NCBI RefSeq assembly: GCF_006351005.1 | Contig: NZ_VENP01000010.1 | Coordinates: 1 to 64,000 of the forward strand | Reading direction: 5' to 3' | From: Miniimonas arenae | Lineage (GTDB): Bacteria > Actinomycetota > Actinomycetes > Actinomycetales > Beutenbergiaceae | DNA: 64,000 nucleotides | Shown here: positions 37,853 to 46,776 of the stretch, piece after piece | How positions within the stretch are numbered: position 1 is the first letter of the stretch | Layout: each line of letters begins with the position of its first letter | The notes under the pieces: model-generated | The model's input: the letters and a program-made list of their open reading frames with translations, nothing else | The model's database searches: none | Told to the model about the DNA's origin: nothing | Made by a program: the position numbers and the translations under genes

Positions 37853-39064
37853 TCAGGCGGTGGCGTCCGAGCGCGCCGCGCTCGCTGCCGTCGCCGTCGT
37901 CGTCGCGCTCGTCGTCGCCGCGCTCGTCGTCGCCGCGCTCGTCGTCGCCGCGCTCGTCGTCGTCGGGCCCCCGACCAGGCCGAGGTAGTGCGCCCGCACC
38001 CGGACCACGCGGCGCAGCTGCGCGGCGATGTCGTCGACGAGCTCGGTCCGGTACACGGCGTCGACCTGGACGTTGATCGCGTAGTAGAGCCCGTTGAAGG
38101 TCGCCAGGGCGAGCGACACCCGCACGAGCGTCTGGTCCAGGACGAGGTCGGTGCCCAGGAAGGTCACGGGCAGCGACCACGAGCCGCCGGAGACGCCCCA
38201 CACCTCGCGCAGCTCGGGGGTGATGGCCAGCAGGCCGACGACGGCGAAGAACACCCCGGTCGCGATGCTCACCACGAGCACCTGGAGCAGCTGGGTGGCG
38301 GCGACCATCGCGACGAGGTTGCGCCGCTGGGGCACGCTGAACGCCGTGGCCTCGGGGGCGACCTCGCCGCGCGCCTCCTCGAGCACGGCGTCCGCCTCGC
38401 GCCGCGCGCCGACCCCGGTGAGCACCACGACGAGCAGCACGAAGAAAGCCGCGAGGGCGACGTCGGCCTGTCCGGAGATGGTGTCGAACACCTGCCACAG
38501 CTCGGTGGTGAAGAACAGCACGATCGAGAAGACGAGCACGAGCGGCAGCAGCCGCACGAGCCGCCGCAGCGACGTGCCGAGCTGTCCGGCCAGGCGTGCC
38601 GTGCCCCAGCCCAGCGTCTGCAGCAGGCCGAACCCGACGAGGACCCGCAGCGCGAGCAGGATCGCGAGGTTGGCCCCCACCAGGACGAGGGCGGAGCGCC
38701 ACGACCCGCCCAGCAGCCCGGCGACCAGACCGGGGACGAGCACGAAGAACGTGAGCTCGGGCGCCCGCACGGACTGCGGCAGGCTCGTGGCGCGGCGCCC
38801 GCGCAGCACGTTGAGCAGCGCGTAGCTCCCGCTCAGCAGCGCGAGGCCGCCGAGCACGGCGAGGGCGTTCTGCCACGGCGACCACCGGCTGCTGATCGAC
38901 GCCGCCACCTCGAGCACGCCGACGACGAGCAGGAACGGCGCCGAGCGGCCGAAGACGTCGCGGCCGAGGGAGTGCTCCTCCACCAGCAGCGGCAGGCCCT
39001 GGCGCCGGAAGAAGCGTTCGCACTGCCGACGCGTCAGGGCCGGCTCGCCGTCGGGCAGCGTCAT
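37853..39064 (-). CDS. Multi-pass membrane protein, unknown function
   Basis: 403 residues with an N-terminal cytoplasmic part (PDGEPALTRRQCERFFRRQGLPLLVEEHS), about eight hydrophobic helices (including FLLVVGVLEVAASI, AVLGGLALLSGSYALL, FVLVPGLVAGLLGG, VLVFSIVLFFTTELW, FFVLLVVVLTGVGA) and a Thr/Ala-rich tail. No named family recognised. Overlaps the glgX stop by four bases (ATGA), so it is cotranscribed with glgX. No transport motif seen. Confidence 0.8.
   Translation of the reverse strand: MTLPDGEPALTRRQCERFFRRQGLPLLVEEHSLGRDVFGRSAPFLLVVGVLEVAASISSRWSPWQNALAVLGGLALLSGSYALLNVLRGRRATSLPQSVRAPELTFFVLVPGLVAGLLGGSWRSALVLVGANLAILLALRVLVGFGLLQTLGWGTARLAGQLGTSLRRLVRLLPLVLVFSIVLFFTTELWQVFDTISGQADVALAAFFVLLVVVLTGVGARREADAVLEEARGEVAPEATAFSVPQRRNLVAMVAATQLLQVLVVSIATGVFFAVVGLLAITPELREVWGVSGGSWSLPVTFLGTDLVLDQTLVRVSLALATFNGLYYAINVQVDAVYRTELVDDIAAQLRRVVRVRAHYLGLVGGPTTTSAATTSAATTSAATTSATTTATAASAARSDATA
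37911..37955. repeat. 15-bp tandem repeat x 3 coding the Thr-Ala tail of the membrane protein
   Basis: GTCGTCGCCGCGCTC at 37911, 37926 and 37941; read on the minus strand it gives five-residue TTSAA-type repeats in frame. Confidence 0.85.
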
Positions 39065-41400
39065 CGTGAGAGGTAGAACCGGATGCTCAGGGGCTCGACC
39101 GGGACCACCTCGCCGGCGTCGGGGTGCAGCGCCCCGGCCACGGCGGCGTCGCGCAGCTCGGCGGGCGTCTCCCACACGGAGTCCCAGACGAGGTCCCAGC
39201 CGCGGCCGCGGGCGGGAGCGAGCGTGACGTCGACCTCGTTGAGCGCCCCGTTGAGCACCAGCAGGAAGTCCCGGGCGCCGGCGATCTCGTGGGCGATGGC
39301 GGCGCGCGGGTCGATCGCGGCGCCTCCCGCCCGGCGCATCTGGAGCACGCGGCGGTAGGGGTTGTGCCAGGCGTGCCCCTCCATGGGGGCGCCGTCCTCG
39401 GCGAACCAGGCCAGATCGATGAACGGGTCGTTGGACCGGGGGCGTCCGTAGGCGAACCGGGTGGGCCGCAGCGCCGGGTTGGCGCGACGCAGCTCGAGCA
39501 GGTAGCGGCTCGTCGCCAGGAGCTCCTCGCGCCAGGTGTTGAGGTCCCAGCTCACCCACGAGATCTCGGAGTCCTGGCAGTAGGCGTTGTTGTTGCCCTG
39601 CTGCGTCCGGCCGAACTCGTCGCCCGCGGTGATCATCGGCGTGCCCGCGGCCGCGATCATCGTGGCGAGCAGGTTGCGGATCGAGCGACGGCGGATCGGC
39701 AGCAGGTCCGAGCCGGGGGCGCCCGCCTCGATCCGGCCCTCGACACCGTGGTTCCACGAGAGGTTGTTGTCGCTGCCGTCGCGGTTGCTCTCGCCGTTGG
39801 CCTCGTTGTGCTTGTGGTCGTACGCGACGAGGTCGGCCAGCGTGAACCCGTCGTGCGCCGTCACGTAGTTGACGCTCGCCGTCGGGCCGCGGTCGAAGTG
39901 GTGGAACATGTCGGCCGACCCGGACAGCCGGGTCGCGAGGTCGCGCAGGTCGTGCGGCGCCCCCTGGTCGCCGTGCGCGAGCGCGCGGGCGTCGGCGAGC
40001 CAGAACCGGCGCGCCGCGTCGCGGAAGCGGTCGTTCCACTCGTGCAGCGGCGGCGGGAACTGGCCCGTGCGCCATCCCGACGGGCCCACGTCCCACGGCT
40101 CGGCGATGAGCTTGACGTCCCCGACGACTTGGTCGGTCGCCATCGCGACGAGGAAGGGGTGGTCGGGGGTGAACTCTCCGGCGCGCCGGGCGAGCGTCAC
40201 CGCGAGGTCGAACCGGAACCCGTCCACGCCGATCTCGCCGACCCAGTGGCGCAGCGAGTCCAGCGTCAGCTTGACGACCTGCTGGCGGCGGAAGTCCAGG
40301 GAGTTCCCGGTCCCGGTGACGTCGGCGTACCGGGCGGGCGTGCCGCCGTCGTGCAGGTAGTAGCCGGTGTTGTCCAGGCCCCGCAGGCTCAGCAGGGGCC
40401 CATCGACGCCGCCCTCGGCCGTGTGGTTGTAGACGACGTCGAGGATCACCTCGATGCCTGCGTCGTGCAGCGCGTCCACCATCGCCTTGACCTCGGCCTC
40501 GACGGCGCCCGGCCCGGCGGCCCGGGACGCCGCCGTCGCGTAGCGCGGCTCGGGCGCGAAGAACCCGAGCGTGGAGTAGCCCCAGTAGTTCTGCCGACCC
40601 TGTGCGGCGATCGCGTGCTCGGTGAACGAGGCATGGATCGGCAGCAGCTCGAGCGTCGTCACGCCGAGCCGGACGAGGTGCTCGATCACGGCCGGGTGCG
40701 CAAGCCCGGCGTAGGTGCCGCGCAGCTGCTGCGGGATGTCGTACCGCTGCAGCGTGAGGCCGCGCACGTGCGCCTCGTACACGACGGTGTGGGCCCAGGG
40801 GGTGCGCGGGCGCCGGTCGAGGCGGGCCTGCGTGGTCTCGGCGTCCTCGTGGTCCAGCACGACGCCGTGCGCCACGTAGGGCGCGGAGTCGCGGGTGTCC
40901 ATGGTGGCGACGCCGTGGTGGGTGGCGCGCACGTCCTGCACGCGGTGCCCGAAGACCTCCGGGACGAGCTCGACCTCGCCGTCGATGCCGCGCGCATACG
41001 GGTCGAGCAGGAGCTTGTGCGGGTTGTGGAACGCACCGGCCGCGGGGTTCCAGTCCCCGTGCACCCGGAACCCGTACCGCTGGCCGGGGCGCACGTCGGG
41101 CACGTGCGCGTGCCAGAGGCCGTGCCGGGCGCGCAGCAGGCCGATCCGCTCCTCGCGCAGCGCCTCGCGCGGACCGTGCAGCAGCACGAGGTCGACGGCG
41201 CGGACCTGACCGACCGACACCACGACGTCGATGCCGTCGCCCACCGGGTGCGCGCCCAGGCGTGCGAGCGAGCGCGCGGGCGAGGAGGCCAGCGGCGCCG
41301 GGTCGAGGATCCGGGCGCCGGACAGCTCGACGAGCGGGTCGACCAGGCGGTCAGGACCCTCGGGCTCGTCGGGCAGGGAGGCGTGCGGGAGCGCTGTCAT
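39061..41400 (-). CDS. glgX: Glycogen debranching enzyme GlgX
   Basis: 779 residues; hydrolyses alpha-1,6 links of glycogen limit dextrin. N-terminal CBM48-like sandwich (about 20-170: GLWHAHVPDVRPGQRYGFRVHG, FNPHKLLLDPYA), then GH13 barrel with ELLPIHASFTEH, VVYNHTAEG, DGFRFDLAVTL (nucleophile Asp), KLIAEPWD (acid Glu), TAHDGFTLADLVAYD, and a C-terminal beta domain. The ATG at 41400 fits; an ATG at 41412 would add four residues. Together with GlgE, TreS, Mak and GlgB it closes an alpha-glucan cycle. Divergent from etfB. Confidence 0.93.
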   Translation of the reverse strand: MTALPHASLPDEPEGPDRLVDPLVELSGARILDPAPLASSPARSLARLGAHPVGDGIDVVVSVGQVRAVDLVLLHGPREALREERIGLLRARHGLWHAHVPDVRPGQRYGFRVHGDWNPAAGAFHNPHKLLLDPYARGIDGEVELVPEVFGHRVQDVRATHHGVATMDTRDSAPYVAHGVVLDHEDAETTQARLDRRPRTPWAHTVVYEAHVRGLTLQRYDIPQQLRGTYAGLAHPAVIEHLVRLGVTTLELLPIHASFTEHAIAAQGRQNYWGYSTLGFFAPEPRYATAASRAAGPGAVEAEVKAMVDALHDAGIEVILDVVYNHTAEGGVDGPLLSLRGLDNTGYYLHDGGTPARYADVTGTGNSLDFRRQQVVKLTLDSLRHWVGEIGVDGFRFDLAVTLARRAGEFTPDHPFLVAMATDQVVGDVKLIAEPWDVGPSGWRTGQFPPPLHEWNDRFRDAARRFWLADARALAHGDQGAPHDLRDLATRLSGSADMFHHFDRGPTASVNYVTAHDGFTLADLVAYDHKHNEANGESNRDGSDNNLSWNHGVEGRIEAGAPGSDLLPIRRRSIRNLLATMIAAAGTPMITAGDEFGRTQQGNNNAYCQDSEISWVSWDLNTWREELLATSRYLLELRRANPALRPTRFAYGRPRSNDPFIDLAWFAEDGAPMEGHAWHNPYRRVLQMRRAGGAAIDPRAAIAHEIAGARDFLLVLNGALNEVDVTLAPARGRGWDLVWDSVWETPAELRDAAVAGALHPDAGEVVPVEPLSIRFYLSR

Positions 41401-41511
41401 GGCAGGGCACATCCTCGCACTCGCGGCTGTGGGCGGCGAGAACGTTCTCCTCGCGCGTCGCGGGCGCGACCGACCCGAGGACGGAACGCCCGAGCACCAC
41501 GGCGCGCCTGG

Positions 41512-41517
41512 CAGGCT
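41512..41517 (+). promoter_or_regulatory. Candidate -10 of leaderless etfB
   Basis: CAGGCT six bases before ATG 41524. The six bases are AGGGGG, which could also serve as a ribosome site, so the leaderless reading is not certain. Confidence 0.4.
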
Positions 41518-41523
41518 AGGGGG

Positions 41524-42360
41524 ATGCGTGTCGTCGTTCTCGTCAAGCAGGTGCCCGACATCGTCTCCGACCGCCGGCTCGGCGACGACCACCGCCTCGT
41601 GCGCACCGAGCGCGACGCGGTGCTCAACGAGATCGACGAGGGTGCCCTGGAGACCGCCCTGCGCGCGGGTGACGCCCTGGGGGCGACGGTGGTCGCGGTG
41701 ACCATGGGTCCGCCGTCGGCGGCCGGCGTCGTGCGCAAGGCGCTGCAGGTCGGTGCGAGCCTCGGCGTGCACGTGCTGGACGACGCGCTCGCGGGGAGCG
41801 ACGCCGTCGGGACCGCGCGCGTCCTGGCCGCGGCCGTCCGCCTGCTGGCGCAGGAGGAGGGCGACGGCGACGGTGGCGTCGGGCTGGTCGTCGCCGGCAT
41901 GGCCGCCCTGGACGGCCTGTCCAGCGTGGTCCCCGCGCTCGTCGCCGCCGAGCTCGGCTGGCCGGTCGCGTCGTTCGCGGACTCGGTCGAGATCACGCCG
42001 GGCGACGAGAGCCAGGGCGCCGCGGTGACGGTCTCGCGCGATACCGACGCGGGGGAGGAGACGCTGCGCGCGACGCTGCCGGCCGTCGTCTCGGTGACCG
42101 ACACGATCGCCTCGCTGCGGGTGCCGAGCTTCCAGACGATGCTCGCGGCGCGCAAGGCGACGCTGCGGGTGCTCACGGCCGCGGACCTCGGACTCGAGCC
42201 CGGCGAGCGTGGCGGCGTCGGCGCAGCCGGTGCGCGCGCCGTCGTGACGCAGGCCGCACCCCGGCCGCCGCGGCCGGCACCGGAGGTGGTGACGCGCGAC
42301 GGCGCGGCCGCCCTGGTCGACTTCCTCGCCGCGCGCGGGCTGCTGGAGGTGGGCGCGTGA
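41524..42360 (+). CDS. etfB: Electron transfer flavoprotein subunit beta
   Basis: 278 residues. Binds AMP and pairs with EtfA to pass electrons from acyl-CoA and other dehydrogenases. Family motifs: VVLVKQVPDIVSD at the start, LNEIDEGALETALRAGD, LGVHVLDDALAGSDAVGTARVLAAA, and VPALVAAELGWPVASFA. The C-terminal 50 residues are Pro/Ala-rich. Overlaps etfA by four bases. The etfB-etfA, cysteine desulfurase, mnmA, ligA grouping is also found in M. tuberculosis (fixA/fixB, iscS, trmU, ligA). Confidence 0.93.
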   Translation: MRVVVLVKQVPDIVSDRRLGDDHRLVRTERDAVLNEIDEGALETALRAGDALGATVVAVTMGPPSAAGVVRKALQVGASLGVHVLDDALAGSDAVGTARVLAAAVRLLAQEEGDGDGGVGLVVAGMAALDGLSSVVPALVAAELGWPVASFADSVEITPGDESQGAAVTVSRDTDAGEETLRATLPAVVSVTDTIASLRVPSFQTMLAARKATLRVLTAADLGLEPGERGGVGAAGARAVVTQAAPRPPRPAPEVVTRDGAAALVDFLAARGLLEVGA

Positions 42361-43202
42361 GCGCCGTCGTCGCCGCCGCGCACGGCGAGGTGCCCGGCGA
42401 CCTCGCGCGGCTGGCCGCCCGGCTCGGCGACGTGCACACCGTGACCCCGGACGGGACGTCCGCCCAGGCCGCCACCGCGATCGTGACGCTCGCGCGCGAG
42501 GTGGGCGCCGACGTCGTGCTGCTGCCCGTCTCGCGCTGGGCGAGCGAGGTCGGGGCGCTCGTGGCGCACGCGCTTCGCGCCGGGATCGTGGCCGACGCGC
42601 ACACGGCGCGCCGCACCCCGGACGGGGTGAGCGCGGACAAGCGGGAGCTGGGCGGGACCTGGGACGTCACGTGCGACGTGCGCGGTGCCGCGGTGGTGCT
42701 CGCGGCCCCGGTGGCCGACGACGGCGAGGTGCCCGACGTCGTCGCGCACGAGGTGGCCGTCCCGGACGCCGCCGCGGTGGGGCGCGACGTGGAGGTCCTC
42801 GCGCGCACCGAGCACGAGCGCGACGGCGTGGCGCTCGCGGACGCGGCGGCGGTGGTGGCCGGCGGTCGCGGCCTCGCCGGCGACCTCGAGCCGGTCCGCG
42901 CCCTCGCGGACGCGCTCGGCGCGGCGGTCGGCGCGACCCGCGACATCGTCGAGGAGGACTGGATCGGGCACGAGGCCATGGTCGGCCAGACCGGCACGAT
43001 GATCGCGCCGCGGCTCTACATCGGGGCCGGCATCTCGGGCGCGCCGCACCACATGCTCGGCATGCGTGCCGCCGAGGTCATCGTGGCCGTCAACACCGAC
43101 CCCGACGCCCCTCTCATGCAGACCGCGGACCTCGCGATCGTGGGCGACGCGGGCGAGATACTCACGCGGGCGGCCGAGCTCGTCCGCGCGCGGCGCGGCT
43201 GA
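42357..43202 (+). CDS. etfA: Electron transfer flavoprotein subunit alpha
   Basis: 281 residues, shorter than the usual ~310-320 because the N-terminal part is compact. The FAD-binding C-terminal domain is intact: GATRDIVEEDWIGHEAMVGQTG, PRLYIGAGISGAPHHMLGM, VIVAVNTDPDAPLMQTADLAIVGD. GTG start in the etfB stop (GTGA). Electron partner is presumably an ETF-quinone oxidoreductase elsewhere. Confidence 0.93.
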   Translation: MSAVVAAAHGEVPGDLARLAARLGDVHTVTPDGTSAQAATAIVTLAREVGADVVLLPVSRWASEVGALVAHALRAGIVADAHTARRTPDGVSADKRELGGTWDVTCDVRGAAVVLAAPVADDGEVPDVVAHEVAVPDAAAVGRDVEVLARTEHERDGVALADAAAVVAGGRGLAGDLEPVRALADALGAAVGATRDIVEEDWIGHEAMVGQTGTMIAPRLYIGAGISGAPHHMLGMRAAEVIVAVNTDPDAPLMQTADLAIVGDAGEILTRAAELVRARRG

Positions 43203-43215
43203 CCCGGCGGACCGC

Positions 43216-44172
43216 GTGACCCGGCGGCGGCCCACGTGGCCCGAGCTGCCCGACGGCGTGCGTCGCCTCGTCGAGGCGCGCCTGGGCCGGCCCGTGGTCG
43301 CCTGGGCGAGCCACGACTCGGGCTACTCGCCCGGACCGGCGCTCACGCTCACCGCGGCCGACGGCGAGCGGCTGTTCGTCAAGGCCGCGGACGGCGCGGT
43401 CAACCCCGACGCGCTGCGGTTCCACCGCCGCGAGGCGGTCATCGCCGGCTCGCTGCCCGCGGCGGTCCCGACGCCGCGGCTGCGCTGGGTCGAGGAGGCG
43501 GTGCTCCCGGGGGAGGACGGTCAGGGTGACGTGCCGTGGGTCGTGCTGGCGTTCGACGTCGTGGACGGCCGCCACCCCCGGGTGCCCTGGGTGCGCGCCG
43601 ACGTCGACGCCGTCGCGCGCGTGTTCACGCGCCTCGCGGGCGTGACCGCGCCGGCCGGGCTGCCCGCCCTCGCCGACCGCACGGGCTTCGACGGGTGGCG
43701 CGAGCTCGCGGGCGGGACCCGCGACGCGGCCGGCCTGGCGACCTACGACCCGTGGGTGACCGCGAACCTCGAGCGGCTGGCCGTGCTCGAGGCGGGCTGG
43801 CCCGCGGCGGTCGCGGGCGAGACGCTCCTGCACCACGACGTCCGGGGCGACAACGTGCTCCTCACCCGCGACGGCGAGGCGGTTCTCGTGGACTGGCCGC
43901 ACGCCGCGCGCGGCGCCGCGTTCTGCGACCTGCTCGGCTGGCTCCCGGCACTGCGCCTGGAGGGCGGACCCGCGCCCGAGGACGTGCTCGCCGACCACCC
44001 GCTCGCGCGCGCCGCGGACCCCGACGCCGTGACCGCGTTCGGCGTGGCGCTCGCGGGCTACTTCGTGGCCTCCTCGCTCGAGCCGCCCCCGCCCGGGATC
44101 CCGCACCTGCGGGCGTTCCAGCGCGCGCAGGGGCAGGTGTGCGTCGCGTGGCTCGCCGGACGGCTGCGATGA
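43216..44172 (+). CDS. Aminoglycoside-phosphotransferase-like kinase
   Basis: 318 residues of the APH/choline-kinase fold. Catalytic loop LLHHDVRGDNVLLTRDG (HxDxxxxN) and the metal-binding VDWPHAARG are intact; the N-lobe has a lysine in LFVKAAD that can contact ATP. The family covers antibiotic, choline, fructosamine and many unknown small-molecule kinases, and context here does not identify a substrate. GTG 43216 is 13 bases after etfA, so it is probably in that operon. Confidence 0.82.
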   Translation: MTRRRPTWPELPDGVRRLVEARLGRPVVAWASHDSGYSPGPALTLTAADGERLFVKAADGAVNPDALRFHRREAVIAGSLPAAVPTPRLRWVEEAVLPGEDGQGDVPWVVLAFDVVDGRHPRVPWVRADVDAVARVFTRLAGVTAPAGLPALADRTGFDGWRELAGGTRDAAGLATYDPWVTANLERLAVLEAGWPAAVAGETLLHHDVRGDNVLLTRDGEAVLVDWPHAARGAAFCDLLGWLPALRLEGGPAPEDVLADHPLARAADPDAVTAFGVALAGYFVASSLEPPPPGIPHLRAFQRAQGQVCVAWLAGRLR

Positions 44173-44203
44173 GCACGCGCTCGACGCGACCCGGACGGTG
44201 TGG

Positions 44204-44209
44204 GAGCGT
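44204..44209 (+). promoter_or_regulatory. Candidate -10 of a leaderless small gene
   Basis: GAGCGT then six bases and ATG 44216. Weak hexamer; GGGAG 10 bases upstream of the ATG is an alternative ribosome site. Confidence 0.25.
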
Positions 44210-44215
44210 GGCCCG

Positions 44216-44476
44216 ATGACCTCCGCAACCGGCGAGCAGCCCCCGCGGTGGAGCGGTCAGAGCCGCCTCTACCGGATGGCGCGGCGCTTCTTCGGACCCG
44301 CGCAGCTCTCGCGGCACGACCTGGCCACGCCCGTGACCGACGTCGAGCGCGACCGTGAGCGCCGGCTGCAGTCCACGCTCGAGCGCGTGGAGCGCCCCGA
44401 CGGCAGCTCCTACGTGGTGCGGCGCGAGGTGACGAACGACGCGGACACCGGCCCGACCGGCTCGACCTGCCCGTGA
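44216..44476 (+). CDS. Small hypothetical protein before the cysteine desulfurase
   Basis: 86 residues, basic and helical in the middle (SRLYRMARRFFGPAQLSRHDL), acidic near the end (EVTNDADTG). No family recognised. Its stop overlaps the desulfurase GTG (GTGA), which supports it being translated; start at ATG 44216. Could be a partner or a leader that couples translation of the next gene. Confidence 0.65.
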   Translation: MTSATGEQPPRWSGQSRLYRMARRFFGPAQLSRHDLATPVTDVERDRERRLQSTLERVERPDGSSYVVRREVTNDADTGPTGSTCP

Positions 44477-45666
44477 GCGTCTACCTCGACCACGCCGCGA
44501 CCACGACGGTCCGTCCGGCCGCGCTGGCCGCCCTCGCCCGCGCTGCCGAGCGGGTGGGCAACCCGAGCTCGTTGCACGGTGCCGGCCGCGCGGCCCGCAG
44601 CACCCTCGAGGACGCCCGCGAGCGGATCGCCGCGGCCCTGGGGGCCGAGCCCGCCGAGGTCGCTCTCACCTCCGGTGGGTGCGAGGCGGACACGCTCGCG
44701 GTGGTCGGGGGGTACCTCGCCGCGCGCGCCGCGGACCCGGCTCGACGGCGGGTGGTCACCTCCGCCGTCGAGCACGCCGCGGTGCGGGGCGCGGGCCGCG
44801 CGGTGGCCGAGGTGCACGGCGGCACGCACGTCGTCGCGCCGGTCGGGCCCGACGGCGTGCTCGACGTCGCCGCGCTCGAGGCGGAGCTCGCGGCGCACGC
44901 GCGGGAGACCGCCGTCGTGAGCGTGATGGTGGCGAACAACGAGACGGGCGCGATCCAGCCGGTCGAGGCGGTCGTCGCCGCGGTCCGCCGGGAAGCGGGG
45001 AACGCCGTGCTCGTGCACGCCGACGCCGTGCAGGCCGTGGGTCACGTGCCGGTCGACTTCGGGGCGAGCGACCTGGACGCCCTCAGCCTCTCGGGGCACA
45101 AGCTCGGCGCTCCCGCGGGGATCGGCGCGCTCCTGGTCCAGCGCACCACGCCGCTCGCACCGGTGATCCACGGGTCGGGGCAGGAGCGCGGGGTGCGGTC
45201 CGGCACGGTCCCGGTGGCGCTCGCGGCCGCGCTCGCCGTCGCGATCGAGGAGGCGGTGGCCGAGCTCGAGACCGAGGCCGCGCGGCTCGCGGGCCTGCGG
45301 GACGAGCTCGAGCGCGGCGTGCGCGCGAGCGTGCCGGACGTGCGCGTCAACGCCGCCGACGCGCGGCTGCCCGGCTTCCTGCACCTCACCCTCCCGGGCG
45401 CCGACGTGGACGCGCTGCTGTTCGCGCTGGACTCCTGGGGTGTGCAGGCGTCCGCGGGGGCGGCGTGCCACGCGGGGGTGACCCAGCCGAGCGAGGTGAT
45501 GCTCGCCGTCGGCGACGACGAGCGGCTAGCGCGCAGCGTGCTGCGCCTCACCCTGGGCTGGACCTCGACCGCCACCGACGTGGAGCGGGCGCTCGCGGTG
45601 CTGCCGCGCGCGGTGGAGCGGGCCCGCGCGGCGGGTGCGGTGGCCGCGCGGTACGCGGCCGGCTGA
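44473..45666 (+). CDS. Cysteine desulfurase (NifS/IscS-type)
   Basis: 397-residue PLP enzyme that frees sulfur from cysteine as an enzyme-bound persulfide. YLDHAATTTVRP start, SAVEHAAV, NNETGAIQP, PLP lysine K210 in SLSGHKLGAP, and catalytic cysteine C332 in SAGAACHAGVTQPS on the mobile loop. About 6 kb downstream on the same strand is mnmA, which needs such a persulfide for tRNA 2-thiolation; the same pairing occurs in M. tuberculosis (Rv3025c/Rv3024c). A role in Fe-S or thiolation is inferred from that. Confidence 0.92.
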   Translation: MSVYLDHAATTTVRPAALAALARAAERVGNPSSLHGAGRAARSTLEDARERIAAALGAEPAEVALTSGGCEADTLAVVGGYLAARAADPARRRVVTSAVEHAAVRGAGRAVAEVHGGTHVVAPVGPDGVLDVAALEAELAAHARETAVVSVMVANNETGAIQPVEAVVAAVRREAGNAVLVHADAVQAVGHVPVDFGASDLDALSLSGHKLGAPAGIGALLVQRTTPLAPVIHGSGQERGVRSGTVPVALAAALAVAIEEAVAELETEAARLAGLRDELERGVRASVPDVRVNAADARLPGFLHLTLPGADVDALLFALDSWGVQASAGAACHAGVTQPSEVMLAVGDDERLARSVLRLTLGWTSTATDVERALAVLPRAVERARAAGAVAARYAAG

Positions 45667-45684
45667 GGCGCCCTCGTCGGGCGG

Positions 45685-46746
45685 CTACTCCTCGCCCGCC
45701 TGCTCCTCGCCGGCCTCCTGGGCCGGCTCGTGGTGGCGCGAGAGCGCGGGCGTCCAACCCTCGCGCCGCTGCGCGACGCCGCGGGCCGCGGTGGCGAGCA
45801 CGTCCGCGGCCGACCACGTGGGCACGACGCCGAGCAGGTCGCGAGCACGCGTCGTGTCGAGCACGGGCTGGCCGGCGAGCGTGTCCAGCCACTCGGGTCG
45901 GGCGCGCACGAGGTGCGCCCACCAGGCGGCGCGGTGCGTCGTCCGGGCGAGCGAGCGGGAGACCTCCACGAGGCGTGCGGCGCCGATCGCCTCGGCGACC
46001 TGCTCGCCGTCGAGCACCTCGGGGGAGGCGACGTTGAACGCGCCCGGGACCCGGCGCTCGACCGCGGAGACGAGCGCTGCCGCGACGTCGTCCGCGTGCG
46101 CGACCTGGAGCCCGAGCCCCTCGGGCCAGAGCAGCAGCGGCACCTTCTCGCCCAGCCCGACGCGCGGCAGGAACAGGCCCGCGTGCCGGCGCACGAGCTC
46201 GGCGCCGGCGGCCTCCTGCAGCGTGATCGCCGGCCGCAACCGCGTGACGACCACGCGCGGGTGGCGGTTGGAGAACTCGTCGACGAGTCGCTCGAGACCG
46301 ACCTTGTCCAGGGACAGGGGCGAGTCGGCGATCCCGGTCGTCGGCCAGGTCTCGTCCCGCGGCTCGTCGCCGAACGAGGCGGCGTAGACGCTCGCGCACG
46401 AGGCCACGACGAGGTGTCGCGCGCGGGTCGCGGCGCGCAGCACGGAGCGGGTGATCGCCACGTTCGCGGCCGTGGCCGCGGTCGCCGAGCGCTCCGCCGA
46501 CCACGCGAGGTGCACGACGGCGTCCGCCCCGATGGCGATGTCGGCGAGCGCGCGGGCGCCGGAGGAGTCGGGGCCGGCGACGTCGAGCCAGTGGTGCCGG
46601 ACCCGGGCGACGCCCCCGAGGTCGGGCAGGCGCCCGGGACCGCGCCGCGAGACGGCGTCGACGCTGGTCACCGTCTGGCGCTGGGCGATCGCCCGCAGCA
46701 GCGCTGTCCCGATGTTGCCCGTGGCACCTACGACGACGATCCGCAT
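45685..46746 (-). CDS. NAD-dependent epimerase/dehydratase family protein
   Basis: 353 residues. The N-terminal Rossmann NAD(P) site is clear (VVVGATGNIGTALL, GxxGxxG) and AVVHLAWSAER fits extended SDRs. However, the usual YxxxK catalytic pair is altered: the stretch reads SPLSLDKVGLE, with the lysine kept but Leu where Tyr should be; the Ser region ASCASVYA is normal. It may be a binding or regulatory relative, or use another acid. The last ~30 residues are a Glu/Ala-rich tail. CAGGCT six bases before the ATG suggests a leaderless message. Confidence 0.8.
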   Translation of the reverse strand: MRIVVVGATGNIGTALLRAIAQRQTVTSVDAVSRRGPGRLPDLGGVARVRHHWLDVAGPDSSGARALADIAIGADAVVHLAWSAERSATAATAANVAITRSVLRAATRARHLVVASCASVYAASFGDEPRDETWPTTGIADSPLSLDKVGLERLVDEFSNRHPRVVVTRLRPAITLQEAAGAELVRRHAGLFLPRVGLGEKVPLLLWPEGLGLQVAHADDVAAALVSAVERRVPGAFNVASPEVLDGEQVAEAIGAARLVEVSRSLARTTHRAAWWAHLVRARPEWLDTLAGQPVLDTTRARDLLGVVPTWSAADVLATAARGVAQRREGWTPALSRHHEPAQEAGEEQAGEE

Positions 46747-46752
46747 GGTCCA

Positions 46753-46758
46753 AGCCTG
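46753..46758 (-). promoter_or_regulatory. Candidate -10 of the leaderless epimerase-like gene
   Basis: CAGGCT on the minus strand, then TGGACC and ATG 46746. Same hexamer and spacing as before etfB. Confidence 0.5.
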
Positions 46759-46776
46759 GCAGATCCCGGGGGCGGG

